Shown: positions 24,765 to 34,000, numbered from the stretch's first letter. The stretch is 64,000 nt of DNA from Kordiimonas lipolytica (GCF_001550065.1 NZ_LRUB01000035.1:363083-427082), one strand, 5' to 3'. Program-made: numbers and translations. The notes: a model not told the origin generated them from the sequence alone.

Positions 24765-27269
24765 TTAACGCTGTCTGGCCAGTTGTTTTGCTATCTGCCC
24801 GACAATTAATGGGGCCAGCCCAAGGCCCAACACGACCTGCAATCCGCTCAGGTCCAGTGGGGAGAGGGAAAGAACGCTCCGCAGAGTGGGTACCAGGCTT
24901 GCTGAGGCCAGAAGGCCAAGGCACAAGACGATCGCCAACCATACATAGATGTTGGCCATGACCTGATTCCTGAAAAGCGCGGCCTTGCGGCTGCGCATGT
25001 TGAAAACGTGCCAGAGTTGGCCGGTGGCAAGCGTCATGAACGCAACCGTTCCAGCATACTGAGGTGCCTTGTCTGGCTGCGCCAGTGCCCAAAGATAAGC
25101 CGTATAGACGCTCGCAGTCATCAACAGGGCATAGCCTACAATTGCCTGCCAGTGGCGCGGCTGCAGCAAGCCTTCATTTTTGGGGCGTGGCGGCCTGTGC
25201 AGAATTTCGCTGTCGCCCTTGCCGAAGCCTAGGGCAAGCGCTGGGAAAACGTCCGTCACCAGGTTCAGGAACAGGATTTGAAGTGGCAGTAGCGCCAGCG
25301 GAAGCCCCATCAGGATGGATAATGTCACCACCAGTACTTCACTCAAGTTACAGGACAGGAGATAGATCACGAACTTACGGATATTGGAGAAGATCACCCG
25401 GCCCTGCTGTACGGCCATGACGATGGAGGCGAAAGCGTCATCGCGCAGGATCATCGCCGCTGCTTCTTTTGCAACTTCGGTGCCGCGCTGTCCCATCGCG
25501 ATGCCCACATCGGCTTTCTTGAGCGCGGGGGCATCATTGACACCATCGCCTGTCATGGCGACGACGGCGCCATTTTTCTGCAGGAAGTCTATCAGTTCCA
25601 GCTTATGGCGTGGGGTCATGCGGGCGAAGATGGCGGTGTTCAGCAAGCGGTCCCGTTCTTCCGTTGTCGCGTCTTCTCGTGGGGCTATGGTGTCGCCTTC
25701 AAGGGCAGGGAATGCGCTGCCCTGATGGATGCCGACAGCTTCGGCAATGTTGGTTGCTGTCCGGGCGTTGTCTCCGGTTGCCATCACAACCCGAATGCCT
25801 GCGCTTTGCGCGTCCCGTACAGCGGCAGCCGCATCGGCGCGCGGCGGGTCTTCAAGGCAAACAAGGCCGAGAAAGGTCAGTTCCTCATAGCAGGGCTGGT
25901 GCAATGCGTCCCCTGTTTTTTCCGCCAGCGCCAACATCCGGTGGCCTTTGCTGGCCATGTCTTCGGCCCGACTAAGCCAGATCTCGCGCTCGCCTTGATC
26001 CAGCGGGCTGTTGCTTGTACCTGCCGCCTTTTGGGTGCAGGCAGCCAACACCGCTTCGGGTGCGCCCTTGACCAGAAGCAGTTCCCGTTCGCCATGCTTA
26101 TGCCGTGTAGCCATCATCCTGAGGTCCGGGTCGAAGGCCTCTTCTTCAATCCGCGGATAGTCTGCCTCCAACGCCTCCACGCCAAAGCCAGCCCCGGTTG
26201 CGGCATCGATCAGGGCACGCTCCATTGGGTCGGCAAGGTGGCTGGCATCGTCGCCGCTGAAGCACAGAGCGCAGACGCGAAGGGCTCTTTCGCGGCCCGG
26301 AGTGGCGGCAGCTTTGGTATCCCCTTGTGGCCCATCCGGTGTTTCGATGGCGACTACCGTCATGCGGTTTTCGGTTAGCGTGCCTGTCTTGTCGCTGATG
26401 ATTGTGGTTACAGACCCAAGGGTCTCAACCGCAGACAGGCGCTCGATCAGCGCGTTACGCTCCGCCAGCCGCCACATGCCGCGCGCCAGGGCAAGTGTGG
26501 CAACGATGGGCAAGCCTTCTGGAATGGCAGCGACGGCCAGTGCGACACCGGTTTTGATCATCATCAGGCTATCGCGCCCGGCCAAGATGCCGAAAACGAT
26601 GAGAAGCACCATAAGAATCAGAACGATCCAGAGCAGTTGCTCGGTTAGTTTGCCTAGCCGCCTTTCAAGTGGTGAGACAGAACCCTGGGCCTGTTCTGCG
26701 AGATCGGCGATTTGCCCCAGTTCAGTCTGTCGCCCGATAGCTGCGACCCAGCCAGTGGCAGTGCCGCGTGTGATAGAGGTGCCTTTAAATAGCTTGCCAG
26801 CCTTGGCTGGTTCCCCAGTTTCACTTCCGCTGACTGATTTGTCGACCGGGACGGATTCGCCAGTCAGCAGCGATTCATCGCTTTGCAGTCGGGTGCTTTC
26901 GGCAAGGCTGATATCTGCCGGCACGATATCGCCGGCTTCCAGAAGGACCACGTCGCCTGGCACCAGGGTTTCTGCGGGAATGATGTGTACTTGGCCGTCG
27001 CGCCGGACGCGCGCGGTGGTGCGCCCGAGCTGCCTGAGCGCCGCCATCGACCTGTCAGCCTTATGTTCCGCCCAGAAGCCGATGGTGCTGTTGATAATGA
27101 TAACAACGACAATAGCCAGGCCTTCCGCAAAATCACCAAACGCGAAAGACAGCGCAGATGCAGCCACCAGCAAAAGCGTCAGCAGGCTTTTGAACTGATC
27201 GGCAAGGATCAGCCAGAGCGGCTTTGTCTTGCTTTCCTCAAGCCTGTTTGGCCCAAAGGTGGCCTGCAA
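24765..27269 (-). CDS. P-type cation-transporting ATPase, P2A (Ca2+/Mn2+) type
   Basis: Inner-membrane ATP-driven cation pump of at least 834 residues. Hallmarks from the TTG start: TGES at 136-139, PEGLP at 250-254, phosphorylated Asp293 in DKTGTLTEN, and a TGDGVNDAP hinge. The PEGLP motif and overall layout fit calcium/manganese pumps such as PacL rather than heavy-metal ATPases. The only canonical in-frame start is TTG 27269, yet the in-frame sequence upstream (about 27270-27312) still encodes NGLSSAEIPALQ, the conserved beginning of this family, with no ATG or GTG before a stop near 27390. The real start is therefore unclear. It neighbours the exchanger gene. Confidence 0.88.
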   Translation of the reverse strand: MQATFGPNRLEESKTKPLWLILADQFKSLLTLLLVAASALSFAFGDFAEGLAIVVVIIINSTIGFWAEHKADRSMAALRQLGRTTARVRRDGQVHIIPAETLVPGDVVLLEAGDIVPADISLAESTRLQSDESLLTGESVPVDKSVSGSETGEPAKAGKLFKGTSITRGTATGWVAAIGRQTELGQIADLAEQAQGSVSPLERRLGKLTEQLLWIVLILMVLLIVFGILAGRDSLMMIKTGVALAVAAIPEGLPIVATLALARGMWRLAERNALIERLSAVETLGSVTTIISDKTGTLTENRMTVVAIETPDGPQGDTKAAATPGRERALRVCALCFSGDDASHLADPMERALIDAATGAGFGVEALEADYPRIEEEAFDPDLRMMATRHKHGERELLLVKGAPEAVLAACTQKAAGTSNSPLDQGEREIWLSRAEDMASKGHRMLALAEKTGDALHQPCYEELTFLGLVCLEDPPRADAAAAVRDAQSAGIRVVMATGDNARTATNIAEAVGIHQGSAFPALEGDTIAPREDATTEERDRLLNTAIFARMTPRHKLELIDFLQKNGAVVAMTGDGVNDAPALKKADVGIAMGQRGTEVAKEAAAMILRDDAFASIVMAVQQGRVIFSNIRKFVIYLLSCNLSEVLVVTLSILMGLPLALLPLQILFLNLVTDVFPALALGFGKGDSEILHRPPRPKNEGLLQPRHWQAIVGYALLMTASVYTAYLWALAQPDKAPQYAGTVAFMTLATGQLWHVFNMRSRKAALFRNQVMANIYVWLAIVLCLGLLASASLVPTLRSVLSLSPLDLSGLQVVLGLGLAPLIVGQIAKQLARQR

Positions 27270-27392
27270 GGCGGGGATTTCCGCGCTGGAAAGACCATTG
27301 GCCAGATTAACTTGCCCTGGCGGTGATTGATCCCTCTGTTCCTGATTCGGTATCGCCGTCGTCCTTTTAGCTACGGAATGTTGGTCTTCAGC

Positions 27393-27848
27393 TCAGAGGC
27401 CTTCAAAGGCGACAAGTAGCAAGCTGACATGGCCATCACCCCACAGTGGCAACATCAGCCGCTGGTAAGCTGGGTGGTCGTGCTCCCTGTCTGCGGGCGC
27501 TTCATAAAAAGAGGCCTTGCCGCTTTCCACAGTGGCACTTGATTGTGCCCGAATATATTCGAAAGGAAATGGCAGCTCGACTTCGTCCAGAAACTTTCCG
27601 TTCAACGCCTTGGGCTGAACCGCTGTCATCTCTTCGCCGATATAGCAAAAGCGGAACCGTTCAGGGCGTTCGAAAACCTCAATCAATGCCAGCTGGGGCT
27701 TGAGGCCCGGAAGGTCTTCAAGCGACAGGTCGTCGGCAAAGGGTATCTCGGCGCTGCCGCGCAAAAGCCCATGCCAGTGATCCTTGACCCGGTCAAGTTC
27801 GGCGTCCAGAGTTTGCGGCAATGCAAAGGGTAGTGTTGAGGTTGTCAT
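27393..27848 (-). CDS. PAS-domain protein (PAS_5-like)
   Basis: 151 residues, apparently one PAS-like sensor fold with no output domain. Recognisable elements are the FCYIGEEM strand in the middle and the closing YQRLMLPLWGDGHVSLLLVAF, characteristic of the alphaproteobacterial PAS_5 group. No signal peptide. It is encoded just upstream of the ATPase on the same strand, but a functional link is not evident. Role unknown. Confidence 0.7.
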   Translation of the reverse strand: MTTSTLPFALPQTLDAELDRVKDHWHGLLRGSAEIPFADDLSLEDLPGLKPQLALIEVFERPERFRFCYIGEEMTAVQPKALNGKFLDEVELPFPFEYIRAQSSATVESGKASFYEAPADREHDHPAYQRLMLPLWGDGHVSLLLVAFEGL

Positions 27849-27979
27849 AAGGGTGCAGTCCTTTTCCCGACAGAAGTGCGATCATTGTTCAGTTGTTTTT
27901 TACAGGATAAAGGTGAAGAGGTCACGCGCATTGACTATTATCAATGCCAGAGGCCCCTCTGAAAGCGATTGGTTGCCTG

Positions 27980-28918
27980 ATGAAGAAAATCCTGACCATA
28001 ACCATGAACCCGGCGCTTGATGTGTCTGCGGATACAGACCGTGTTGAGCCTGTACGCAAACTGCGCTGCGGCCCGGCGCGGCGCGAGGCCGGGGGAGGCG
28101 GGGTGAATGTAGCGCGTGTCCTGAAGCGGCTAGACGCGCCAGTTGCAGCCCTTTTTCCAGCAGGTGGATACATCGGCGGGTTACTTGACCATTTGCTGGC
28201 GGGCGAAGGACTGGAGCGTTTGGTCGTCCCGATTTCGGGTGAAACGCGGGAAAATTTTACAGCCAGGGAAACCAACACAGGCGACCAGTATCGATTTGTT
28301 CTCTCCGGCCCTGAATTGAGCGCCGCAGAGTGCGAGAGCTGTCTTGAACTTTTGGCGCAAAATTTTTCATCGGTAGGCCTGCTGGTTGCTAGCGGCAGTC
28401 TGCCGAATGGTGCGCCGGCTGATTTTTACGCCCGGATGGCGGGCATGGCAGCGAAGCAGGATATCCCCTTTATGTTGGACACCTCAGGACCCGCGCTTGC
28501 TGGTGCGCTGGGGCCTGGGATCGATATTATCAAGCCCAATCTTAGGGAACTCAGCGACTTGGTTGGTATGGAGCTTGCCGGCGAAGCGTCTCAGATCAGT
28601 GCTTGTGAGACGCTGTTGGCTGAGGAGAGAGCAGGGGCTGTTGCCCTGACCCTGGGGCGCGATGGAGGGCTGCTGGTCACAGGAGAAGGTATCTGGCGCG
28701 CCAGGGTGCCCGACGTGACCGTAGAAAGTGCGGTCGGTGCGGGGGACAGCTTCATGGCGGGTATGGCCTGGGGGCTGGCAAAAGAGTGGCCGCTTGAGAA
28801 AGTTTTTTCCCTGGGGATTGCGGCAGGGACGGCTGCCGTCCTTACGCCAGGCACGGCCCTGTGTCGCGCAGAAGATGTTTGGCACCTTGCCAGTCAGATT
28901 ACCTTGGAAAAGTTGTAA
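27980..28918 (+). CDS. pfkB: 6-phosphofructokinase II / hexose-phosphate kinase, PfkB family
   Basis: Phosphorylates a sugar phosphate, most likely fructose 6-phosphate, in glycolysis. About 312 residues, close to E. coli PfkB (309). The N-terminus (ITMNPALD, KLRC, GGGGVNVARVLKRL) and the C-terminal GAGDSFMAGMAWG catalytic/anion-hole motif match PfkB better than 1-phosphofructokinases. ATG 27980 is preferred over ATG 27944 by alignment with that N-terminus. It stands alone, convergent with the carboxymuconolactone decarboxylase-like gene. Confidence 0.87.
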   Translation: MKKILTITMNPALDVSADTDRVEPVRKLRCGPARREAGGGGVNVARVLKRLDAPVAALFPAGGYIGGLLDHLLAGEGLERLVVPISGETRENFTARETNTGDQYRFVLSGPELSAAECESCLELLAQNFSSVGLLVASGSLPNGAPADFYARMAGMAAKQDIPFMLDTSGPALAGALGPGIDIIKPNLRELSDLVGMELAGEASQISACETLLAEERAGAVALTLGRDGGLLVTGEGIWRARVPDVTVESAVGAGDSFMAGMAWGLAKEWPLEKVFSLGIAAGTAAVLTPGTALCRAEDVWHLASQITLEKL

Positions 28919-28957
28919 GCTTCTTGGGAATTACGGCTAATATCCTGGGGCAGTTTT

Positions 28958-29341
28958 CTAGCGGCTTGTGTGGTCGGAGATAACGTCCTTAGCGGCTTTG
29001 AAGGCGCTGACGGCAGCGGGGAAGCCGCAATAAACAGACGCGTGCAGAAGCACTTCCTTGATCTCATCCTCCGAGCAGCCGTTGTTGAGCGCCCCGCGAA
29101 CGTGCCCCTTGAGTTCACCTGTTGCCCGAAGGGCGGTCAGAAAGGCGATGGTGACCAGACTGCGGTCACGGCGGGAAAGGCTCCCATCGCGGGTCCAGGT
29201 GGCGCCCCAACCATGTTCACATACCAGTTCCTGCAGGTCCGCGGTAAAGCTGTCTGCCTTTTCAAAGGCCTCGTCGACGAACGTATCCCCCATGACGTCC
29301 CGGCGGATGCGTTCGCCTGCCGTGCGCTTGTCTTCTGTCAT
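28958..29341 (-). CDS. Carboxymuconolactone decarboxylase-family protein
   Basis: 127 residues, all-helical CMD/AhpD fold, closest by eye to PcaC-type 4-carboxymuconolactone decarboxylases (RRDRSLVTIAFLTALRATGELKGHVRGALNNG and VLLHASVYCGFPAA). The AhpD CxxC redox pair is absent, so it is not a peroxidase partner. It is the last gene of the acyl-CoA cluster and probably acts on a ring- or lactone-derived intermediate there; the exact reaction is open. Confidence 0.85.
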   Translation of the reverse strand: MTEDKRTAGERIRRDVMGDTFVDEAFEKADSFTADLQELVCEHGWGATWTRDGSLSRRDRSLVTIAFLTALRATGELKGHVRGALNNGCSEDEIKEVLLHASVYCGFPAAVSAFKAAKDVISDHTSR

Positions 29342-29356
29342 CTGTTGCTCCGGTGA

Positions 29357-29731
29357 TTACATGCTGGGCGGCCAGTCTTCCCTGTCCAGATAGACGAGGG
29401 CGCGGCCTTCAGCGACCATGTTGCCGTTTTGGTCTTTGCAGGTTGTGGAGAGGTCAATCAGCTTTTTCTCTGGCCTCAGGTTGGTGATTTCCACCGTGGC
29501 TTCAAGCGGGCGGCCGATGGCGGCATCGCCTTTGAAGCTGGTTTCCTGCTTGAGATACATGGTGCCGGGGCCAGGCAGCTCCACCCCCAAAAGATAGGAG
29601 AACATGCCGCCAATCAGCGGTTCCGGCACGGTGTTGCTGCCTGCGCAGGCGCCGCCCATCTCAAGATAGGTCTTGATGTCTTCGGGTGTGAAAGTGCGTG
29701 AAATGCTGTGTGTTGCACCGATGCGGATCAT
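29357..29731 (-). CDS. MaoC-like hot-dog protein, partner subunit
   Basis: 124 residues with a hot-dog-fold pattern (FTPEDIKTYLEMGG; IGRPLEATVEITNLRPEKKLIDLSTTC; VAEGRALVYL). The D-x4-H catalytic pair of R-specific hydratases is not seen, unlike in the adjacent gene. It overlaps that gene by 4 bases, so the two probably form a heteromer in which this is the non-catalytic or substrate-binding half. A thioesterase role is a less likely alternative. Confidence 0.7.
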   Translation of the reverse strand: MIRIGATHSISRTFTPEDIKTYLEMGGACAGSNTVPEPLIGGMFSYLLGVELPGPGTMYLKQETSFKGDAAIGRPLEATVEITNLRPEKKLIDLSTTCKDQNGNMVAEGRALVYLDREDWPPSM

Positions 29732-30114
29732 GATGGGCCTCCACTGCGCTCGAATATGCTTTCAATCAGGCAGGTATCCTTGCCTGTTGTGGTGTCTGCA
29801 GCCTGCATCCTAAGTGTAACCTGCGCGCCGTCTTCTGCCACAACCTCAGCCCGGAATGCGATCGGCCGGTCAGCATAGGTGGGGGAGGGGAAGACAACCG
29901 AATGAGAGAGCTGCCTGCCGCCCGGCACCAGCGTGTCCGCGAGGCCGCGCAAGATAGTGCATAGGAACAAGCCGTGGGCCACGGTGGCGCCAAAACGCGT
30001 TGTTGCGGCGAAGGCTGGGTCCACATGAATGGGATTGTCATCGCCCGACAGGTCGGCAAAGCGATTGAACTCGTCCTGCGTCAGGGTGCGAGTTATTTCT
30101 GCCACTTGGGACAT
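29728..30114 (-). CDS. MaoC-family enoyl-CoA hydratase
   Basis: 128 residues, single hot-dog domain with the R-hydratase signature SGDDNPIHVDPAFAATTRFG, including catalytic Asp25 and His30, followed by VAHGLF. Adds water to a 2-enoyl-CoA giving the (R)-3-hydroxyacyl-CoA. It lies 11 bases after the CoA ligase and overlaps the second hot-dog gene by 4 bases. Confidence 0.85.
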   Translation of the reverse strand: MSQVAEITRTLTQDEFNRFADLSGDDNPIHVDPAFAATTRFGATVAHGLFLCTILRGLADTLVPGGRQLSHSVVFPSPTYADRPIAFRAEVVAEDGAQVTLRMQAADTTTGKDTCLIESIFERSGGPS

Positions 30115-30125
30115 GAGATACTCCG

Positions 30126-31619
30126 TTACGGTTTCAGAAGATGCTTTTGAATTTTGCCGGCCGCCGTGCGGGGGAAATCGCCTACGAAAACGAACTCTTT
30201 CGGTATCTTGTAGGCGGCCATGTTTTCACGGCAGTAGGCGCGTAGCGTGTCTTGGCTCATTTGCCCCGCACCCTCGCGCAACATCGTGAAGGCGACTCCC
30301 ACTTCGCCCCATTTTTCGTCCTGTTTGCCGACAACGGCAACCTCGAGGACGGCAGGGTGGTCGCACAGAATGTTTTCAACTTCCGCGGGGTAAACATTTT
30401 CCCCGCCTGAAATGAACATCTCCTTGGCGCGCCCGACGATATAGAAGAAGCCGTCTTCATCTGCTTGCGCCAGGTCGCCTGTCCTAAGCCAGCCATCTTC
30501 GGTGAAGGCTGTCGCTGTCGCCTCTGGTTTGTTCCAGTAGCCCGGTGTCAGGCCCGGCCCCTTTAGCCACATTTCGCCGACATCGCCTTCAGGCACATCC
30601 GTGCCGCTTTCGTCCACAATGCGGACTGCAGTCATGATCTGTGCCTTGCCCACAGAGCCGATCTTTTCTTTCACATGGGCAGGGTCCATCAGGAAAACGG
30701 TGGGGCCGGTTTCTGTCATGCCGTAGCCGTTGCATACCACGATGCCGCGGTCCTGATAGAGGGTCACCAGCGCGTCGGACAGGGGCGCGCCGCCGCACCC
30801 CCAGTTGCGTACCTTGGTCAGGTCGACCTCCCCGAAACGAGGATGTAGGCTTAAAAGCTGATAAACCGCAGGCACGCCGAAGAATGTGTCCAGGTCGCCG
30901 GCTGCAAGCAGGTCGATCACCACTTCTTCATCAAAGGCGGGCAGCACGGTCACGGTGCCGCCGGCGATCAGAGTTGGCAGGGTATAAAGATTTATCCCGG
31001 CCGTGTGGAACAGCGGCAGGAAATTGAGCGTACGGTCTTCACTCGTCAGGTTGATGGCCTGCCCGAGGTTGATATAGTTCACAAGCGCCATGCCGTAGGT
31101 CTGGACCACCGCCTTGGGCACCCCGGTGGTACCGGATGTGTAAAGCAGATACCAGACGTCATCTGCAGGCCAGGACAGCCTTCCCTTGTGCGGCTCAAAG
31201 CTCTCGCGCAGGGCGACAAGGTCATCAGCCGCGTCACTTACCAGCGGCGCCGATTTGGCGACGCCCAGCGCTGTGGCGGTTTCCCGAAAGGCCTCATCAA
31301 AAAGCAGGAGCCCAGGCGTGCAGTCGGCGGTCAGTGTCCTAAGTTCATTTGCAGGCATGCGCCAGTTGAGCGGCACAAGGACGGCGCCAAGCTTGCCGCA
31401 GGCAAACAGCGTTTCGAAAAAAGCGATACTGTTCTGGCACAAAACCGCCACCCGGTCCCCCGGATTGATGCCCTGCGCAGCCAGGAAACTAGCGGTTTTC
31501 GCGGCGTTCTGGTCCAATGCAGAATAGGTGACCGACCGGCCTGAGCCGGGTTCATCCATCGCGACCTTGTCACCGTCAAGTGACGCACGTTTGGCTGTTA
31601 TGTCAAAAAGGGAAAACAT
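30126..31619 (-). CDS. Acyl-CoA synthetase (AMP-dependent CoA ligase)
   Basis: Activates a carboxylic acid to its CoA thioester through an acyl-adenylate. 497 residues with the P-loop YTSGTTGVPKAV (160-171), NGYGMTETGPT, the hinge WLRTGDLAQADEDGFFYIVGRAKEMFISGGENVYPAEVE and a C-terminal PRTAAGKIQKHLL catalytic lysine. Fits medium-chain or aromatic acyl-CoA ligases. First enzyme step of the cluster, 10 bases after the enoyl-CoA isomerase-type gene. Confidence 0.93.
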   Translation of the reverse strand: MFSLFDITAKRASLDGDKVAMDEPGSGRSVTYSALDQNAAKTASFLAAQGINPGDRVAVLCQNSIAFFETLFACGKLGAVLVPLNWRMPANELRTLTADCTPGLLLFDEAFRETATALGVAKSAPLVSDAADDLVALRESFEPHKGRLSWPADDVWYLLYTSGTTGVPKAVVQTYGMALVNYINLGQAINLTSEDRTLNFLPLFHTAGINLYTLPTLIAGGTVTVLPAFDEEVVIDLLAAGDLDTFFGVPAVYQLLSLHPRFGEVDLTKVRNWGCGGAPLSDALVTLYQDRGIVVCNGYGMTETGPTVFLMDPAHVKEKIGSVGKAQIMTAVRIVDESGTDVPEGDVGEMWLKGPGLTPGYWNKPEATATAFTEDGWLRTGDLAQADEDGFFYIVGRAKEMFISGGENVYPAEVENILCDHPAVLEVAVVGKQDEKWGEVGVAFTMLREGAGQMSQDTLRAYCRENMAAYKIPKEFVFVGDFPRTAAGKIQKHLLKP

Positions 31620-31629
31620 GATGGGTGTC

Positions 31630-32418
31630 CTATGCGGTGCTTGCCTTTTTTCGGGGGGCTACAAATGCCTTCATTTTTTCAATGCACGACGGTTTGGTGA
31701 TCGCCTGCAGGAATGCTTGTCTTTCTGCCTCGAGAGCGCGGCTTGCCTGTTCGCACCGGTCTTTGGTCCAGATCAGTTTTTTCGCCTGGGCGAGTGTCTC
31801 GGTATCCTGCGAAAGAATGCGGTCGCAGATGGCAACGGTTTGTGTTGGGAAGGCGTCGGCGTCCGCGACTGCGTCAACAATTCCCATCTCGAAAGCCTCA
31901 CGGGCACTCACGCGCCGGTTCTGTGAAATGATGTCCATCGTCCGGCGCGGGGCAATGATGGTTGGTAGTAGGGCGGTCCAGCCGCCATCCGGGGCAAATC
32001 CGACTTCTCCATAATATGGCTGAAGAAAGGCTTTTTCTGCCATCAGGCAAGTGTCTGAAGCAAATAAAAATCCCGCGGCCCCGCCAGTGACAAGGCCTTG
32101 TGCCGCAACGAAGATTGGTTGCGGCGCGGTGATCATAGCGACTAATGAGCGGTTCAGCGAGCCTACCAGTTCAGCGGCATAGTCTTGCAGCGCGGCGGAA
32201 TTTTCCGCCTGCTCAAGAAAACCTGTTATGTCACCACCGGTTGAAAAGCTCCGACCTTCTGCTTTCAGCAGGATCAAATGGGCGCCTGACCCGCATGCCT
32301 GGGCGAGGGCGCCTTCGATGGCGCGCATGAAGGGTAAGGTCAGGCTGTTGTGCCGTTCCGCCTTGTTGAGCGTGACAGTGCAAAGGTCTCCATCAATTGA
32401 AACGTCAACCTGCGCCAT
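31630..32418 (-). CDS. Enoyl-CoA hydratase/isomerase family protein, isomerase-like active site
   Basis: 262-residue crotonase-fold protein with both oxyanion-hole segments (AEGRSFSTGGDITGF and GLVTGGAAGFLFASD). At the catalytic positions the first Glu of true hydratases (QPE) is replaced (QPYY), and the second region reads VGFAPDGGWTALLP, with the Asp seen in PaaG-type and other delta-isomerases. I therefore favour an isomerase (epoxyacyl- or enoyl-CoA) over a hydratase; hydration can be supplied by the MaoC enzyme. Directly downstream of the TetR gene, with 3 bases between. Confidence 0.85.
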   Translation of the reverse strand: MAQVDVSIDGDLCTVTLNKAERHNSLTLPFMRAIEGALAQACGSGAHLILLKAEGRSFSTGGDITGFLEQAENSAALQDYAAELVGSLNRSLVAMITAPQPIFVAAQGLVTGGAAGFLFASDTCLMAEKAFLQPYYGEVGFAPDGGWTALLPTIIAPRRTMDIISQNRRVSAREAFEMGIVDAVADADAFPTQTVAICDRILSQDTETLAQAKKLIWTKDRCEQASRALEAERQAFLQAITKPSCIEKMKAFVAPRKKASTA

Positions 32419-32421
32419 GGT

Positions 32422-33042
32422 CTAAGAGCCCTTGCTTCCCTTCAGGCCGTAGGTGATCAGGTCGCCCACGGCCGCCGCGATTTCGCTGGCAGATTTCGTT
32501 TCGTCCCAAAGACCATAGTTCATGCCAAGGAATACGTTCATGCCGATCAGGGCCCAGGCGCGCTCTTCTTCATGGCCGGCTTCAATTTCGCCTTTTTCCG
32601 CAGACATCTTGAGATTGTCCCGGTATGCCTCGGCGAAAACCCTGTAATATTCGCGGTAAGCATCTTCCGCGACAAACTGAGCCTCGCCAATGATGCGGTA
32701 GTTGTTCTTGTTGGCACGTGTGAACTCGATAAAGGCTTCAATCCCGCGCCGTTCGGCCGTGATCCTGTCGGGTGCCTTGCCGATTTTTTCGGCAATTGTC
32801 GCCCGTGCCAGTTTGCCCATGTAAATCACCAACGCGCGGAACAATTCCTCCTTGCTTTCAAAGTAAACATAGAAGGTCCCAAGGGCGACTTTCGCCCTTT
32901 GCGTGATGCTGGTGATCGACGCTTCGTGATAGCCCCGTTCGCCAAATTCTATTTCTGCGGCCTGAATGATCTTCGCCTGCGTCTTGCGACCGCGGGCGGT
33001 TCTCGGAGTCTTCAGGTGGTCTAAAAATGAAAGTTGATTCAT
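32422..33042 (-). CDS. TetR-family transcriptional regulator
   Basis: 206 residues, N-terminal TetR helix-turn-helix at about 20-65 (AAEIEFGERGYHEASITSITQRAKVALGTFYVYFESKEELF). It heads the acyl-CoA catabolic operon and is divergent from the alpha/beta hydrolase-receptor-MFS-3-hydroxybutyrate operon, with 100 bases between. It is thus placed to control both, possibly with an acyl-CoA effector as in FadR/PaaR-type TetR proteins. I could not define a convincing operator palindrome in the gap. Confidence 0.9.
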   Translation of the reverse strand: MNQLSFLDHLKTPRTARGRKTQAKIIQAAEIEFGERGYHEASITSITQRAKVALGTFYVYFESKEELFRALVIYMGKLARATIAEKIGKAPDRITAERRGIEAFIEFTRANKNNYRIIGEAQFVAEDAYREYYRVFAEAYRDNLKMSAEKGEIEAGHEEERAWALIGMNVFLGMNYGLWDETKSASEIAAAVGDLITYGLKGSKGS

Positions 33043-33142
33043 GTTTCATAATATGGCATAAGCTCGACCGTGTCGCAAGGCAAAACAGGTCGAAAAATCA
33101 ACTTTTTTGCGCTGCTTTTAACGAGGAACGGATAGCCCATTT

Positions 33143-34000
33143 ATGGCGATGATGACCCTACAGGACGGTGGAAAAATGGCTTATGTGGACAGGGGTTGCG
33201 GTCGACCGCTGCTTTTTCTGCATGGCTGGGGAACTGGTTCTGCCTTCTTTCATAAACAGCTGCAGTATCTCGAGTCGGATTTTAGGGTAATCGCGCCTGA
33301 TTTTCGTGGTCATGGGGCTTCCAGTCCGTTGCCGGAGGATGGCGATATTCATACCCTGGCTAGGGATCTGGGCGCTTTCCTTGATCATCTTGATCTTCAG
33401 GACGTCATTGTCTGCGGGTGGTCGATGGGGTCAATGGTGCTGTGGGATTTTCTGGCCACCGTTGGCTGTGACCGCATCTCGCAATATGTCGTGGTCGATA
33501 TGACCCCCAAGATCAGCAACGATAAGGGGTGGGGCCTAGGGCTTTTGTATCCTGCGCGTCGATATTCCGACATTCGGGGTGGGGAAGAGGGTCGCTCCAA
33601 TTGGGACAGGACGTGCGAAAGCTTCCTGTCGAAACTTGCTCCAAAAGGCAGCGATCCAGTTGTCGCTGAGTGGGAGCTCAAGGAAGCCAGGCGCTGCGAC
33701 CCAGCATCGATGTTCCGTCTCTGGAACAGTCTGGTTTCTGAAGATTATCGGGAGGAGGTCTCCTCTCTCGGTATTCCCGCATTACTGATCTATGGCGAGC
33801 AAAGCCAGCTTTATGGGCCTGAGACAAGCGCCTGGCTGGATGCTCATTTACCTCAGTCCAGCAAGATTGCTTTCAAGCGTTCGGGGCATGCCCCGCACCT
33901 TGATGAGGCTGAGCGGTTCAATAGTGAAATTGTTGCGTTTGCCAATCGGGAAGGGTTGGCGAAGGCACCATGTGATGCCTCTTTCGGGCATGCAAGTTGA
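33143..34000 (+). CDS. Alpha/beta hydrolase
   Basis: 285-residue serine hydrolase with FLHGWG oxyanion segment (25-30), nucleophile Ser94 in GWSMGS and a closing SGHAPHLDEAERFN carrying the catalytic His. No signal peptide is apparent, so it should be cytoplasmic. It opens an operon with a TonB receptor, an MFS carrier, 3-hydroxybutyrate dehydrogenase and a ketoacid CoA-transferase, so hydrolysis of a 3-hydroxybutyrate ester or oligomer is the favoured role. A GAGGAA site lies about 14 bases before the ATG; the third or fourth codon (also ATG) could serve instead. Confidence 0.87.
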   Translation: MAMMTLQDGGKMAYVDRGCGRPLLFLHGWGTGSAFFHKQLQYLESDFRVIAPDFRGHGASSPLPEDGDIHTLARDLGAFLDHLDLQDVIVCGWSMGSMVLWDFLATVGCDRISQYVVVDMTPKISNDKGWGLGLLYPARRYSDIRGGEEGRSNWDRTCESFLSKLAPKGSDPVVAEWELKEARRCDPASMFRLWNSLVSEDYREEVSSLGIPALLIYGEQSQLYGPETSAWLDAHLPQSSKIAFKRSGHAPHLDEAERFNSEIVAFANREGLAKAPCDASFGHAS

